A stretch of 64,000 bases of DNA from Astropecten irregularis (taxonomy: Eukaryota > Echinodermata > Asteroidea > Paxillosida > Astropectinidae), in the NCBI GenBank assembly GCA_963971285.1, contig OZ020250.1, positions 17,884,783 to 17,948,782 on the forward strand, given 5' to 3'. Under the pieces are notes generated by a model. That model was not told the DNA's origin and searched no databases. It saw only the letters and a program-made list of their open reading frames with translations. The position numbers and the translations under genes are program-made. The stretch's first letter is position 1; each line of letters begins with the position of its first letter. Below are positions 43,001 through 47,835 of this stretch, piece by piece.

Positions 43001-45926
43001 AGTGAGGACGGTGTTACAAGTGATGCACTGCAGGAAATCAAAGCTCACTACGTCAGGACAGTCAAGAAGATCAAAAGTAAGCCAAACACCTGATCCCAAA
43101 TTCTTCATTTTCTCTCATCTTAAAAGGTCGTATCATACTTTGGTAGCATACCGAAACAGAAATCTTCACAGATTTACCTATAACTTACCTGAAACCTAGT
43201 CGGGATCACGTGGCGATTGATTGCCTTTGTGCACCAAAGAAAATGTTAATGCATATCCGTTTGTGGTTTCAATACAAGTAATTAACTGCTGCAAACTGCT
43301 AATCAGCCAAACTAATGACCTGAAATATATCAAAGGCTTGCTCTTCTAAATCCAAGCAGTTGTGGATGCTTAAATAGACCAGACTTGCCTTTGTTTTTGT
43401 GTTACCCGTCACCTTCAAAATTGTCGTCAGACCTGGGTCAAACACTGCTGAATTGGAAGCTAAAATGATACCAAAATAATCATCAAATAACCACAAGGGA
43501 AAGTCGTTGAAAAGTGAACAAAGAAAATTTACTGGAGCGGGATTCGAACCGGCGACCTCCTGAATACCGTACAGGCGCTCTGCCAACTGATCCATCCAGC
43601 CCTACGTTGGTGGTGACCCCAATAGTCAACTATCTTTGTTCGTTTGGCAGTCAGAAGCCATGAAACCATGCACACACCGCCATACCCCAGGGATCATTTC
43701 ACCGATACGCACAGCAATGCTGCAACCTGGGAACGGTACATGGGGGATCACTCAAAGAGGATACGGCTTTTTAATTAATATAATCATCAAATGTGTATTA
43801 GTTAACATGCTTTACTATCTCCTTTTCTCTCTGACTCCTAGTGGATGTGATGAAACGAATGGGCGACATGAGAGAGAACTGCCGACACACCGTCCACACG
43901 GAGGTCATGAAGGAACGTCAGCAGACAGCCAAGAAGCTACGGCGGTACTACCTGGAGTGTCTGCAACAGTTTCTGGAGGAGGACCAGGCCAAATCTGGGT
44001 AAGGTTTGTCTTCGGTTCACTGAGAGACTCTGTCAAATTCTCAACTTGCTTGGAATCTCAAGAAGACCGGGGTCGATTATACTAAACTCATCGGAACTTA
44101 CTATCAATTGAAGGACTTATGATGCATTGTAGTCCTACTTAGGATAGGCCCCCTACGATGAGTAACTCCATATACGATCGATTGCAGGTCTTTGTGAAAT
44201 CGACCCCTGGCTTCTCTTGACCTGGTTGCCTCTTCGGGTGTTGCCATGGACATCCTGGCCTTCTCACGGAAGTGCCTCTTTTAGAAACTGCATGAAGGTT
44301 TTGTGTTTTCTTTCTCATTTCAGGAACGACCACACCAAGGCACAGTCTGCAGCTAGTAAGCTTGCTGCCATGGCCAAGGCCCTCGAGCTTCCCCCAGAGC
44401 AGCTCTCCGTAGATGCCCCGCAGGTTGCAGCATCAAGACGGATCGCCCAGCTCTCCACCAGAACTTCAGGAAGTAGGGAACACAGTCGGAGTCCCTCCCC
44501 GTGCACCATGAGTGAGGGTACGATTACCGATGGAAGTAGAAATGGCAGTCCAGTAGAGGCTAGGAGGCCAGCCCAGGATGGCAACCAATGGGGTCCTGAC
44601 AGGAGACGCGTACCCCAAGGTGCATCAGCCCTGGTAGGACGTGTAAATGGCTGCATCAAGACAGGCAAGGATAAGATCGCTACACCTCAGTCTAGTTTTG
44701 AAGGTGCGGGACACCAAGGAAGTCCTCCTCCCGTCAGCCGTATGAGCTCTGAAAGCTTTGGAGATGGGATCAATAGTCAGAAAACTGACGAGCTAGGAAG
44801 CTCTTCGTCGGGAGCCTCATGGGAGGAAACAGACACCGGGATCACTCTGAGTAAGCTTCCGATCAGGCCGAGGGAGTTCAACCCCAAACCGGAGCGACTA
44901 CCCTCCAACAGCCGCAGCAGACCTAGTTCTACATCCAGGAAAACGCTCCCATCGTCAATTGCAAATGTGACCGTCAGATCGAGAGAAAGCTCACCGGATG
45001 CACCAAGTTCTGGAAAAGGGAAATCGGACGTTATCTCAGGGAGATTGCATCACACAGAGTCACAGCGCGAGAGGAGTTTGAAATCAAGAGATAACTCATC
45101 AAGTGGTTCTCCCGTCAACTTAGACAACAGAGGACAGCGGAAAACAAAAGATGGCCTCTCCAGGATATCAACAAGAAGACCCTTGAGGGATAATTTGAAT
45201 GTGGATTCCCCGGGAACCTCCCCAGAATCTCCAAGAGGTGGGTCTTCAGTGGGATCAAAGAGAATCAAAACCGCAGACTACCCACTTGCTTCAAAATCAC
45301 ATTCCAACGTCGCAACGCGAGTACAAAGAAGTGAACAATCCCCCACAGTCAGCCCAGAATTTGGAAAAACATCTCAAACGAGTCCGTTCCTGCGACCTAT
45401 CAGCAGACAGAGAGCCGAGTCCAGGACTGGCCCGGTGAAAGTACCACCCGCGACTGGAAAGACGGCAGCGATGCTGGCTTCGCTACCGGCCAACATACAC
45501 AAACCAGTGCCTCAGTCCACGAGGCACACTCAGATACCATCTCCGGGGCCCTGCAAGGCCACAGACATCTCCACAGCTTCCCTAGACACCGTCTACAACG
45601 ACCTACCCGCAAGCCTGGCTTCGATGTCGGACTTCCCTCTGGACAACCCACCCGGTCTCCACCTGGACAAAGTGGTGCGGTTTGAAGACCTTGCCATGGG
45701 AGGTGTCCTCGGGAAAGGTAAGACCGACCTGGAATCCATCCAAACAAAACTCGGTAACATTCCCAGCTCCAGACGGACTCTTGCCGCATCTTCCCTGCCA
45801 TCATCAAAGCCAACAAATTTAAGCTCAAAGGGACCTCCTCTAAGATCTTGCGATAAACTGATGTTTATGCTGCAGCAAGACAGTGGATTTGTAAGTCCAC
45901 AAACAGAAGAACATATTGATGTTTGA
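7003..45926 (+). CDS. CEP152: CEP152/Asterless-like centriole duplication scaffold, complete, 25 coding exons
   Basis: Joined exons: 7003-7098, 22400-22530, 23168-23348, 24998-25608, 28378-28517, 29237-29392, 30107-30246, 31745-31945, 32335-32482, 32889-32980, 33782-33939, 34895-35099, 35631-35893, 36460-36588, 37298-37433, 38398-38626, 38950-39156, 39431-39555, 40064-40282, 40593-40709, 41123-41278, 41571-41993, 42992-43076, 43842-43998, 44324-45926. They sum to 6108 nt, one open frame of 2035 aa. Matches to human CEP152 (from memory) run in order: the N-terminal LLTTALPDDLLDDD block; QLQILYKARGRELDQLKNQL with ILNHQLA; LQLSQKQCRDLLETG; EELAELKEQLQMYEAAVELG; LKKQMAQMVSEWDQDK; AHYVRTVKKIK; MKERQQTAKKLRRYYLECLQ; AASKLAAMAKALE; and a C-terminal QQDSGF-S. 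CEP152 encircles the proximal centriole and its acidic N-terminus recruits PLK4. The long middle is heptad-rich coiled coil. Human CEP152 is about 1650-1710 aa; the extra length is mainly in exons 4 and 25. Confidence 0.93.
7195..7443. mobile_element. MITE in CEP152 intron 1
   Basis: Ends AAGGCCTTTTTCCCCACT and AGTGGGGAAAAGCCTTT are inverted repeats, with a G/C-rich interior of about 210 bp. Confidence 0.7.
10270..11150. other. CpG-rich block of unknown nature
   Basis: Frequent CG dinucleotides (GCGCGG, TCGCG, ACGCG) in otherwise CpG-poor intronic DNA. It ends near a short hairpin at 10977-11015 (CATGGAGGTA, loop, TACCTCCATG). It could be a promoter or a young transposon body; no ORF is convincing. 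Confidence 0.35.
13040..13486. mobile_element. GGCTC-ended MITE family, copy 1
   Basis: It starts GGCTCCGGCTCAGGCTCTGG and ends with the reverse type GCCAGAGCCTGAGCTGG. The interior is shared with copies at 38680-38880 and 50680-50880. Confidence 0.6.
14211..14505. mobile_element. MITE-like element
   Basis: The terminal inverted repeats GAGCATGTTTCCACA and TGTGGAAATACGCTC bound a 295-bp non-coding interior. Confidence 0.55.
14630..14790. repeat. Dispersed repeat, copy 2
   Basis: Shares the order ACCACACTT, TGTGATA, CAGGATAC and CCACAGGAAAAACC with the repeat at 1885-2035. Confidence 0.5.
15425..15575. mobile_element. MITE with GGGCTG-ATTTCAC ends
   Basis: Begins GGGCTGATTTCACAAAGC and ends GGTGAAATCCAGCCC (inverted). 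Internal pair ACTGACGTCTT/GTGTGACGTCG. It is related to the element at 25919-28074. Confidence 0.65.
16207..16278 (+). promoter_or_regulatory. Candidate intronic TATA promoter with a short exon
   Basis: CATATAAGGAG lies about 65 bases before a strong splice donor (AAAAG, then gtgagt at 16279). An acceptor with a long pyrimidine tract (cacacatgcag) occurs at 18190. This could start an alternative or noncoding transcript inside CEP152 intron 1; speculative. Confidence 0.25.
17620..17735. repeat. AGTTAGGAGGGCC repeat family, copy 1
   Basis: Contains AAACTGC...CTGCTCATCAACCAA, ACCTGAAAT, and GGAGTAATAGGAGGACCTGG with a CTAGCAGGATC end. Other copies at 31420, 43270, 47917 and 55615. Confidence 0.55.
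19350..19480. repeat. Dispersed repeat with central hairpin
   Basis: ACACCATGAGATAAATTATA through GGCTCTTAAAAGAGCTGGTT. The reverse complement of this stretch occurs at 39296-39405. Confidence 0.55.
19916..20160. mobile_element. GGCCAATTTCAT MITE family, copy 1
   Basis: Terminal inverted repeats of about 35 bp: AAACTGTTAAGCACAAAAA at one end and TTTTGTGCTTAACAGTTTTA at the other. Copies at 20875 and 28791 share the internal GGTCAGCGAACAACAGCC (here reversed). Confidence 0.8.
20875..21119. mobile_element. GGCCAATTTCAT MITE family, copy 2 (opposite orientation)
   Basis: Same ends as copy 1 and the internal GGTCAGCGAACAACAGCC forward. It lies only 0.7 kb from copy 1 in inverted orientation. 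Confidence 0.8.
21308..21672 (+). mobile_element. TTAA-flanked MITE family, copy 1
   Basis: TTAAAGGTAGTATCATACTT opens and AAGTATGATATTACCTTTAA closes, an inverted pair sharing TTAA at the edges. Internal GATCTTTTAAAAGATC palindrome. No ORF. Confidence 0.8.
22400..22530 (+). CDS. CEP152: CEP152 coding exon 2 (PLK4-binding type N-terminus)
   Basis: Residues 33-75. LRELLTTALPDDLLDDD matches LQQLLTDLPHDMLDDD of human CEP152, the acidic region known to bind the PLK4 cryptic polo box. Confidence 0.9.
22735..22880 (-). mobile_element. tRNA-derived SINE, family A
   Basis: On the minus strand GGCTCAGTTGGTAGAGTGCC (A-box) and GGTTCGAAAACCCGCTCCAG (B-box) are tRNA promoter remnants, followed by TCAATT and CTTTTCAA. 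Not a tRNA gene: no acceptor-stem pairing. Confidence 0.75.
23168..23348 (+). CDS. CEP152: CEP152 coding exon 3
   Basis: Residues 76-136, Gln/Pro-rich (WAHLQKQLPGHHNLIQQHRQ, then GQPPPLK and MSQQNGYGDRRGNEQ). The donor gttagt lies just before the 30-bp minisatellite. The visible long frames across this exon are in the wrong phase. Confidence 0.85.
23360..24880. repeat. 30-bp minisatellite in CEP152 intron 3, about 50 copies
   Basis: The unit reads CAGCAGATGGGTACAGGGGA then CACCCAATCC, with a few variant sites (CAATGC, CGATAC, CTGATG). It fills most of intron 3, between donor 23349 and acceptor 24997. Because 30 is a multiple of three, both strands stay open for up to about 400 codons, but these frames are not genes. 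Confidence 0.95.
24998..25608 (+). CDS. CEP152: CEP152 coding exon 4
   Basis: Residues 137-340, a polar, probably disordered linker with DSSDEETLGQYYEQREVE and many Gln/Gly/Pro residues. The acceptor is ccgcag and the donor gtgagt. The exon is longer than the matching human stretch. Confidence 0.9.
25761..25918 (+). repeat. 24-bp minisatellite, left part
   Basis: Units of the type GATGCCCCTGGTCATTTCCT, diverged at the left end and cleaner to the right. The array is cut by a MITE and resumes at 28085. Confidence 0.7.
25919..28074. mobile_element. MITE split by a larger transposon
   Basis: Left end GTCGATTTCACAAAGCACT and right end AGTGGTGATTTGTGAAATCC are inverted; internal TTGATCTTAGG and AAGTTAAGATCAATC also pair. 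The two halves are separated by the element at 26054-27881. Confidence 0.6.
26054..27881. mobile_element. 1.8-kb DNA transposon-like element, non-autonomous
   Basis: It begins TACCGTAATTTTCGGAATAT and ends with its reverse complement ATATTCCGAAAATTACGGTA. GCGGCTTAT motifs recur inside both ends. I see no transposase frame; frames are short and on both strands. TA flanks both ends. Confidence 0.75.
28085..28265 (+). repeat. 24-bp minisatellite, right part
   Basis: About seven units of CTCGATGCCCCTGGCCATTT type. It continues the array that breaks off at 25918. Confidence 0.8.
28378..28517 (+). CDS. CEP152: CEP152 coding exon 5
   Basis: Residues 340-387, ending DQLQKQFLSVG, which lines up with EGLQQQFLGAN of human CEP152 just before the first coiled coil. 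Confidence 0.88.
28614..28745. repeat. Dispersed repeat with CGAAACGTTGAGACC type core
   Basis: GGAAACACCATGTAATTATC, then GTCTCAACGTTTCGAC and CTCATCAGGAG. Related to 832-990 and 40920-41010. Confidence 0.5.
28791..29035. mobile_element. GGCCAATTTCAT MITE family, copy 3
   Basis: Begins GTCAATTTCACAGAGCTG and TTAAGCACAAAACAATTGC. Internal GGTCAGCGAACAACAGCCAC as in copy 2. Confidence 0.75.
29237..29392 (+). CDS. CEP152: CEP152 coding exon 6
   Basis: Residues 387-439. It opens the coiled coil with QLQILYKARGRELDQLKNQL and ILNHQLALAQ, a strong match to CEP152. The donor (GTGCCT) is weak by consensus, but the phase fits exon 7. Confidence 0.88.
30107..30246 (+). CDS. CEP152: CEP152 coding exon 7
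   Basis: Residues 439-485, coiled coil (ASYDQCQQLLVEAQQDNATL, then AQQAQMQAL). The acceptor is atgcag and the donor gttagg. Confidence 0.88.
30690..30970. mobile_element. Head-to-head pair of tRNA-derived SINEs (family A)
   Basis: A minus-oriented copy (GGATTCAAACCAACGACC, GCTCTACCAACATG) is followed by a plus copy (GGATAGCTCAATTGGTAGAG, GGTTCGAATCC). They form an almost complete palindrome about 280 bp long in CEP152 intron 7. Confidence 0.8.
31420..31550. repeat. AGTTAGGAGGGCC repeat family, copy 2
   Basis: ACTGCTGAAAACTACTCATC, then GGAGTTAGGAGGGCCTGACA and CGATCC. Confidence 0.6.
31745..31945 (+). CDS. CEP152: CEP152 coding exon 8
   Basis: Residues 486-552, 67 whole codons. ESAIESLTGQLTELQRSQPL and RARDQQDGLLKSLQERY follow the order of the human protein (ALESLKQQL, RAREQHESI). 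Confidence 0.9.
32335..32482 (+). CDS. CEP152: CEP152 coding exon 9
   Basis: Residues 553-602. TLTSQLQLSQKQCRDLLETG is close to [20 protein letters not shown] in human CEP152, one of the clearest family matches. Confidence 0.92.
32889..32980 (+). CDS. CEP152: CEP152 coding exon 10
   Basis: Residues 602-632, short coiled-coil exon (SLQEINVLRAQLQEAGAA) ending MTSALQ, like the human MNKALQ. Confidence 0.9.
33330..33665 (-). mobile_element. tRNA-derived SINE, family C
   Basis: On the minus strand TGGCCTAGTGGTCTGACG and GGGTTCGAATCCAGCC give A- and B-box-like blocks. An ACTTGTGACGGTTGAG-type body follows. Confidence 0.6.
33782..33939 (+). CDS. CEP152: CEP152 coding exon 11
   Basis: Residues 633-685. 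EELAELKEQLQMYEAAVELG matches [20 protein letters not shown] of human CEP152, and a downstream SDWKTP parallels VNWKKS. Confidence 0.93.
34426..34561 (+). mobile_element. GATTTCA-TACGA MITE family, copy 1
   Basis: GGGTTGATTTTATGAAGC opens and GATGAGTAGGGTGAAATTTA closes. The core GCTGCAATGCATCATAAG with TCCTACGATCGAGAG is shared by copies at 35184, 40743, 42806, 44068 and 51820. Confidence 0.75.
34895..35099 (+). CDS. CEP152: CEP152 coding exon 12
   Basis: Residues 685-753 with TPDDLIQGLRRELDRSLQSN and VSKLQNDLRSSK, matching the human LKAEVQRLLGSN and VSQLQNDLKD blocks. Confidence 0.9.
35184..35323 (-). mobile_element. GATTTCA-TACGA MITE family, copy 2
   Basis: GGTTGATTTCACCAGACTCA to GGAAATTGACCCC, with core AGGATGCATTGCAGCCCC in reverse orientation. 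Confidence 0.75.
35425..35545 (+). mobile_element. tRNA-derived SINE, family A
   Basis: AGGCTGGATAGGTCAGTTGG (A-box remnant), GGTACGAATCCTGCTCCAG (B-box remnant), then TCAATTTTTCTTTGTTCACT. Confidence 0.7.
35631..35893 (+). CDS. CEP152: CEP152 coding exon 13
   Basis: Residues 754-841. A Ser-rich insert (SAKSSSSSDAS) is followed by coiled coil ending NGDLKKQMAQMVSEWDQDKK, matching [20 protein letters not shown] in human. Confidence 0.92.
36460..36588 (+). CDS. CEP152: CEP152 coding exon 14
   Basis: Residues 841-884, coiled coil (VQKTCLQLHEDSSRHMREEL then EAHQHQLQEL). Confidence 0.88.
37298..37433 (+). CDS. CEP152: CEP152 coding exon 15
   Basis: Residues 884-929. SELEQSQKELDEAKGLYVDV and CAEKNTIEDT match [30 protein letters not shown] of human CEP152 in order. 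Confidence 0.9.
37523..37659. mobile_element. GC-rich foldback element, copy 1
   Basis: Arms of about 55 bp: GGAGACTTTGGAGAACCGGT, then AACAGCGCACGCGCAAACCA, mirrored after a short loop. Family member at 58522-58648. Confidence 0.8.
37725..37840 (-). mobile_element. tRNA-derived SINE fragment, family A
   Basis: ACTGACTGAAATAGTT, GCAAAGAAAAATTGACTGG, GCGGGATTCGAACCAGTG; broken after the B-box and followed by TACTCCAGTCAG. Confidence 0.65.
37880..38165 (+). mobile_element. tRNA-derived SINE, family A, long copy
   Basis: Upstream extension TGATCCTTGGGATATGGCAG and ACTGCCAAACAAACAAAG, then GGGCTGGATAGTTCAGTTGG and TTTCGAATCCCACTCC, ending TTCACTTTTCAA. Confidence 0.7.
38398..38626 (+). CDS. CEP152: CEP152 coding exon 16
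   Basis: Residues 930-1006, charged coiled coil with an A-W spaced motif (TAKNTWRQEAEEEKART, AAEAEWKVKSE) that recurs in the next exons. Confidence 0.87.
38680..38880. mobile_element. GGCTC-ended MITE family, copy 2
   Basis: TAGGCTCAGGCTCCAGATC at one end and GACGAAGCCGGAGCCGAG at the other. Internal AGTAGATTCTCTGTTTTGAA. Confidence 0.65.
38950..39156 (+). CDS. CEP152: CEP152 coding exon 17
   Basis: Residues 1006-1075, with two more W-containing units (LSKAKTEWKLTTEA, AIEMAREQWLLE). The four minus-strand frames here are shadows. Confidence 0.87.
39290..39410. repeat. Dispersed repeat with central hairpin
   Basis: GTTGAGTTAACCGGCTCTTT, then TCAGAGCCACACAACTCAT, to ACATGGTGT; the reverse complement of the 19350-19480 repeat. 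Confidence 0.6.
39431..39555 (+). CDS. CEP152: CEP152 coding exon 18
   Basis: Residues 1075-1116, three Trp in acidic helix (LAKRQWTKEQVDWDQVKKEW). Human CEP152 has comparable HQRWL and KKWEEQ units. Confidence 0.85.
39692..39911. mobile_element. Foldback of a second tRNA-derived SINE (family B)
   Basis: GGTGGGATTCGAACCCA on the left and GGGTTCGAATCCCACC on the right. Flanking AATCACGTGCTGG pairs with CAGCACGTGATT, and the outer TGTGAGTGCAC also pairs. Almost fully palindromic. Confidence 0.75.
40064..40282 (+). CDS. CEP152: CEP152 coding exon 19
   Basis: Residues 1117-1189, 73 whole codons of charged coiled coil (RVAEKTRMLEAKHLRDIANL onward). The acceptor is tctgtag and the donor gtattg. 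Confidence 0.87.
40310..40470. repeat. Extension segment of SINE family A
   Basis: CAATGCTGCAACCTGGGAAC through GGCTTTTTAATTAATATAAT with ATCATCAAAT is identical in layout to the distal part of the full copy at 43470-43795. Confidence 0.6.
40593..40709 (+). CDS. CEP152: CEP152 coding exon 20
   Basis: Residues 1190-1228, with CLDRASSEWKSKLDKMVTEQ and AVQKARNQWLQ, another repeat of the Ala-Arg-x-x-Trp unit. Confidence 0.87.
40743..40882 (-). mobile_element. GATTTCA-TACGA MITE family, copy 3
   Basis: GAGGTCGATTTCACCAAAC to TTTGTGAAATCGACCCC, with core TATGATGCATTGTAGCACTA. The terminal inverted repeats are nearly perfect. Confidence 0.8.
40920..41010. repeat. Dispersed repeat with GGTCGAAACGTCGAC core
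   Basis: CTCCTGAGGACGGTCAGAGC, CACCGGTCGAAACGTCGAC and CAGTCCTTCTCAGAAC. Related to 832-990. Confidence 0.45.
41123..41278 (+). CDS. CEP152: CEP152 coding exon 21
   Basis: Residues 1229-1280, ending AVKSAREQWSQ. It shares the Trp-unit pattern and whole-codon length with exon 20, suggesting exon duplication within the coiled coil. Confidence 0.87.
41571..41993 (+). CDS. CEP152: CEP152 coding exon 22
   Basis: Residues 1281-1421, 141 whole codons of strongly charged coiled coil (ILERKEQLWQQERADLQEQL onward). The GC-rich coding strand leaves several open shadow frames on both strands. Confidence 0.9.
42545..42800 (-). mobile_element. tRNA-derived SINE, family B
   Basis: GGCTCAGGTGGGACTTGAAC, then CCATGACCTCCTGCATAC, and the shared outer AGATGAGCACTGCATACTC body. 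Confidence 0.6.
42806..42947 (+). mobile_element. GATTTCA-TACGA MITE family, copy 4
   Basis: GGTCAATTTCACAAAGCCC to GATGAGTTTGGTGAAATCAA, with core GGGCTGCAATGTATCATAAG. Confidence 0.75.
42992..43076 (+). CDS. CEP152: CEP152 coding exon 23
   Basis: Residues 1422-1450. DALQEIKAHYVRTVKKIK matches ALEELRGQYIKAVKKIK of human CEP152 near the start of the conserved C-terminal block. Confidence 0.93.
43124..43200 (+). mobile_element. TTAA-flanked MITE family, 5' fragment
   Basis: TTAAAAGGTCGTATCATACT through TTACCTATAACTTACC matches the start of the family and then stops. Confidence 0.6.
43270..43420. repeat. AGTTAGGAGGGCC repeat family, degenerate copy
   Basis: AATTAACTGCTGCAAACTGC, TAATCAGCCAAACTAATGAC and CTGAAATATATCAAAG; the distal end is lost. 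Confidence 0.5.
43470..43795 (-). mobile_element. Full-length SINE family A copy, flanked by ATCATCAAAT
   Basis: ATAATCATCAAATAACCACA at the left edge and ATATAATCATCAAATG at the right look like a target-site duplication. Between them are the tRNA-like region (GGGATTCGAACCGGCGACC, GCTCTGCCAACTGATCC) and the extension with CAATGCTGCAACCTGGGAAC. Confidence 0.75.
43842..43998 (+). CDS. CEP152: CEP152 coding exon 24
   Basis: Residues 1450-1502. VMKERQQTAKKLRRYYLECL matches [20 protein letters not shown] in human CEP152, the best-conserved stretch of the protein. Confidence 0.95.
44068..44209 (-). mobile_element. GATTTCA-TACGA MITE family, copy 5
   Basis: GGGGTCGATTATACTAAACT to TTTGTGAAATCGACCCC with core GATGCATTGTAGTCCTAC, in the last CEP152 intron. 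Confidence 0.75.
44324..45926 (+). CDS. CEP152: CEP152 final coding exon 25
   Basis: Residues 1502-2035. It starts with AASKLAAMAKALELP (human NAASKLATMAKLLETP), followed by about 500 residues of Ser/Pro/Arg-rich, probably disordered sequence. It ends with QQDSGFVSPQTEEHIDV, matching the human C-terminal QQDSGFDSPF. The frame opens at 44217, but the acceptor ttcag at 44323 and the phase fix the exon start. Confidence 0.94.
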
Positions 45927-46665
45927 ATCACAGAAAAGTTCTTATATGAATTACTTCATGCAAAAAAAGACATGAAATTAAATAGATAAAGTCTTCCATT
46001 AGAGGTAGTACATGATGTACCTTTCACGTTCATTTCAGAGTTAAATCCCAGGCAGTGTTAGGCAATACATGGCTTAGATATTCAGTCACTAGTAATACAA
46101 ATTTTGAGCACTTCTGATTTAATAAAACTAGCATACATATACTGTATTTCTCTTTTGAGGAGATGTCCAATTTTCCTTTTCATTTCCAAAATTGAAACAC
46201 ATTTAAGCCATGTTTAAGCTGTTTTTGTAGTAACTTTTGTAGTAACAAGTTTCATCTCGAATGACATTGATGTTTTCTTTGTAAAGTGACAAATGCACAA
46301 GGACCATTTAACACTGTGCCTTATATTTGCAAAATCCAGATAAATTAACTACTTGATGAGTGATAATTAGACTTGGGTCCTTCCTGTTTTAGCTGGGATG
46401 GCTGCTGGCTTGGTACTGGTGCTTCCACATTAAATTGACCAACAAAATTATTCAGAAAACCCTGGTTCCAAAGCTGCATACTTCCCAAGGGTTGGCTCAA
46501 GATTTTTTCCTGCAAACATTTCTGCATTACTTCAATGATTTCGTGTGTACATAATTTGTAAATAGAACAAATACTTTATTTATATATACATTTTGTAAAT
46601 TTGATATTGACTTCTTGAGTTGAAATAAAATTGATGAATATGAAATTAATAAAAAATTGCTTGTT
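45927..46665 (+). other. CEP152: CEP152 3' UTR with two polyadenylation signals
   Basis: AT-rich sequence without open frames after the stop. AATAAA occurs at 46624-46629 and 46648-46653; the mRNA probably ends 10-30 bases after one of them. Confidence 0.55.
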
Positions 46666-47155
46666 TCATGTGGAGATCATTTCCCTCCACCAGCTAACTT
46701 TTAAATCTCCAATCAGATGAATAACGTTCATTCAAATTCACTCATGTTAATGCAATAATAATCAGACTTACAGAAATGTTGAGAAAAAACATGCAGTTTG
46801 CTTTTATTGAAACTCTCAATTTCTTTTTCCACAAAATTTGATCTTTTAACAAAAACATACATGATTTGGCAAGAATTTGAACAAAAATGCTTAAACATAA
46901 ACTTCTTAATAATCTTCTTGCAAGAACAAGAAAACGAAATTGCACCATTTTTGTTTTAGTGGCAAAAATAAATTGATAAAATGATTTGTACTTTCATAAA
47001 TAAAATGTTGATTTCAGAAGAAAAGAATTAAAACAATAACACAATCAGAAGCAATAATTTAGAAGACTTTCCAGTATGTAAATATATCTTTACTTTAATA
47101 TTAAAACAGAATCACTGTTAATTAGCAGCAAATATAAATTTTTGGCACTTGGACA

Positions 47156-47161
47156 TTTATT
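47156..47161 (-). terminator. Candidate polyadenylation signal of the ADAM10-like gene
   Basis: AATAAA on the minus strand about 550 bases after the stop codon. Another occurs at 46803-46808. Which is used is unknown. Confidence 0.3.
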
Positions 47162-47391
47162 TGACTTAAAAACAACGCCATGCACGGACGATTTGGTGGC
47201 AAAAGTGAACTATAAACTTAAATTGCAAAGGTGAAAACATAATACCTAATGTTCCTTTATATAACAATGGCGTAGAAAAGAGTAGGCCAAGTAGATGTCA
47301 GGTCCAGGGGTCAACAGGTAAAAGAATGAAACGCTGTAACCGATAAAAAACTAGATTGCCAACTACATCTTCATGAGGTGATGATTGAATG

Positions 47392-47582
47392 TACAGGTAA
47401 CGCCACTATAACGAACACCACTGTACCGAACATTTTGCCATACCGAGCATCATCCTTAGCTCCCAATTTTTGTGTACAGCACACATAGAATATAGTTCTT
47501 CAAATCACTATAACAAACGACCACTTTAACGGACAATTATCTGCGTATCCCGGTGTGTTTGTTATAGCAGCATTCCACTGTA
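47392..47582. mobile_element. Pogo/Tigger-like MITE, copy 1
   Basis: TACAGGTAACGCCACTATAA and CGAACACC at the left, CATTCCACTGTA at the right, with TATAACGAAC-type inner ends and TA edges, as in pogo/Tigger-group elements. Confidence 0.65.
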
Positions 47583-47713
47583 CTTGGTTTGATATACACA
47601 AGAGGTTTTGTCTGGTGAACTGATTTTAAGGTTTTTGAGGGCTCTTTGGTAATTTTGAAACAGTTCTATGAAATTGGTCTCTGCGACTGGGATACATATT
47701 GCTGTTGGTGATT

Positions 47714-47835
47714 TTAGACTGGTGTGGCTTCATCCTTGGTGCTTGCATGGAGGCCATGAGCTTCAAGTACAGTGATATCTTCTGCAGATGCTGAATCAAG
47801 GATAGCACTTCTGACTCGCAGATCATCGGGAACTC
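47714..47835 (-). CDS. ADAM10-like final exon 14
   Basis: Residues 746-785, acidic tail VPDDLRVRSAILDSASAEDI ending KDEATPV and stop. The phase matches exon 13. There is no proline-rich SH3-binding tail as in vertebrate ADAM10; the last three residues, TPV, fit a class I PDZ ligand. Confidence 0.72.

Larger units (their letters stand above)
45927..47713. other. Convergent intergenic region between CEP152 and the ADAM10-like gene
   Basis: 1.8 kb of A/T-rich DNA with both 3' UTRs, polyadenylation signals on each strand and one pogo/Tigger-like MITE at 47392-47582. The two 3' UTRs may overlap. Confidence 0.5.

Noticed and set aside
44217-44323. ATG at 44217 as start of a separate 569-aa protein
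   Set aside because: The frame continues from CEP152 exon 24 through the acceptor at 44323; residues before it are intronic and unrelated.
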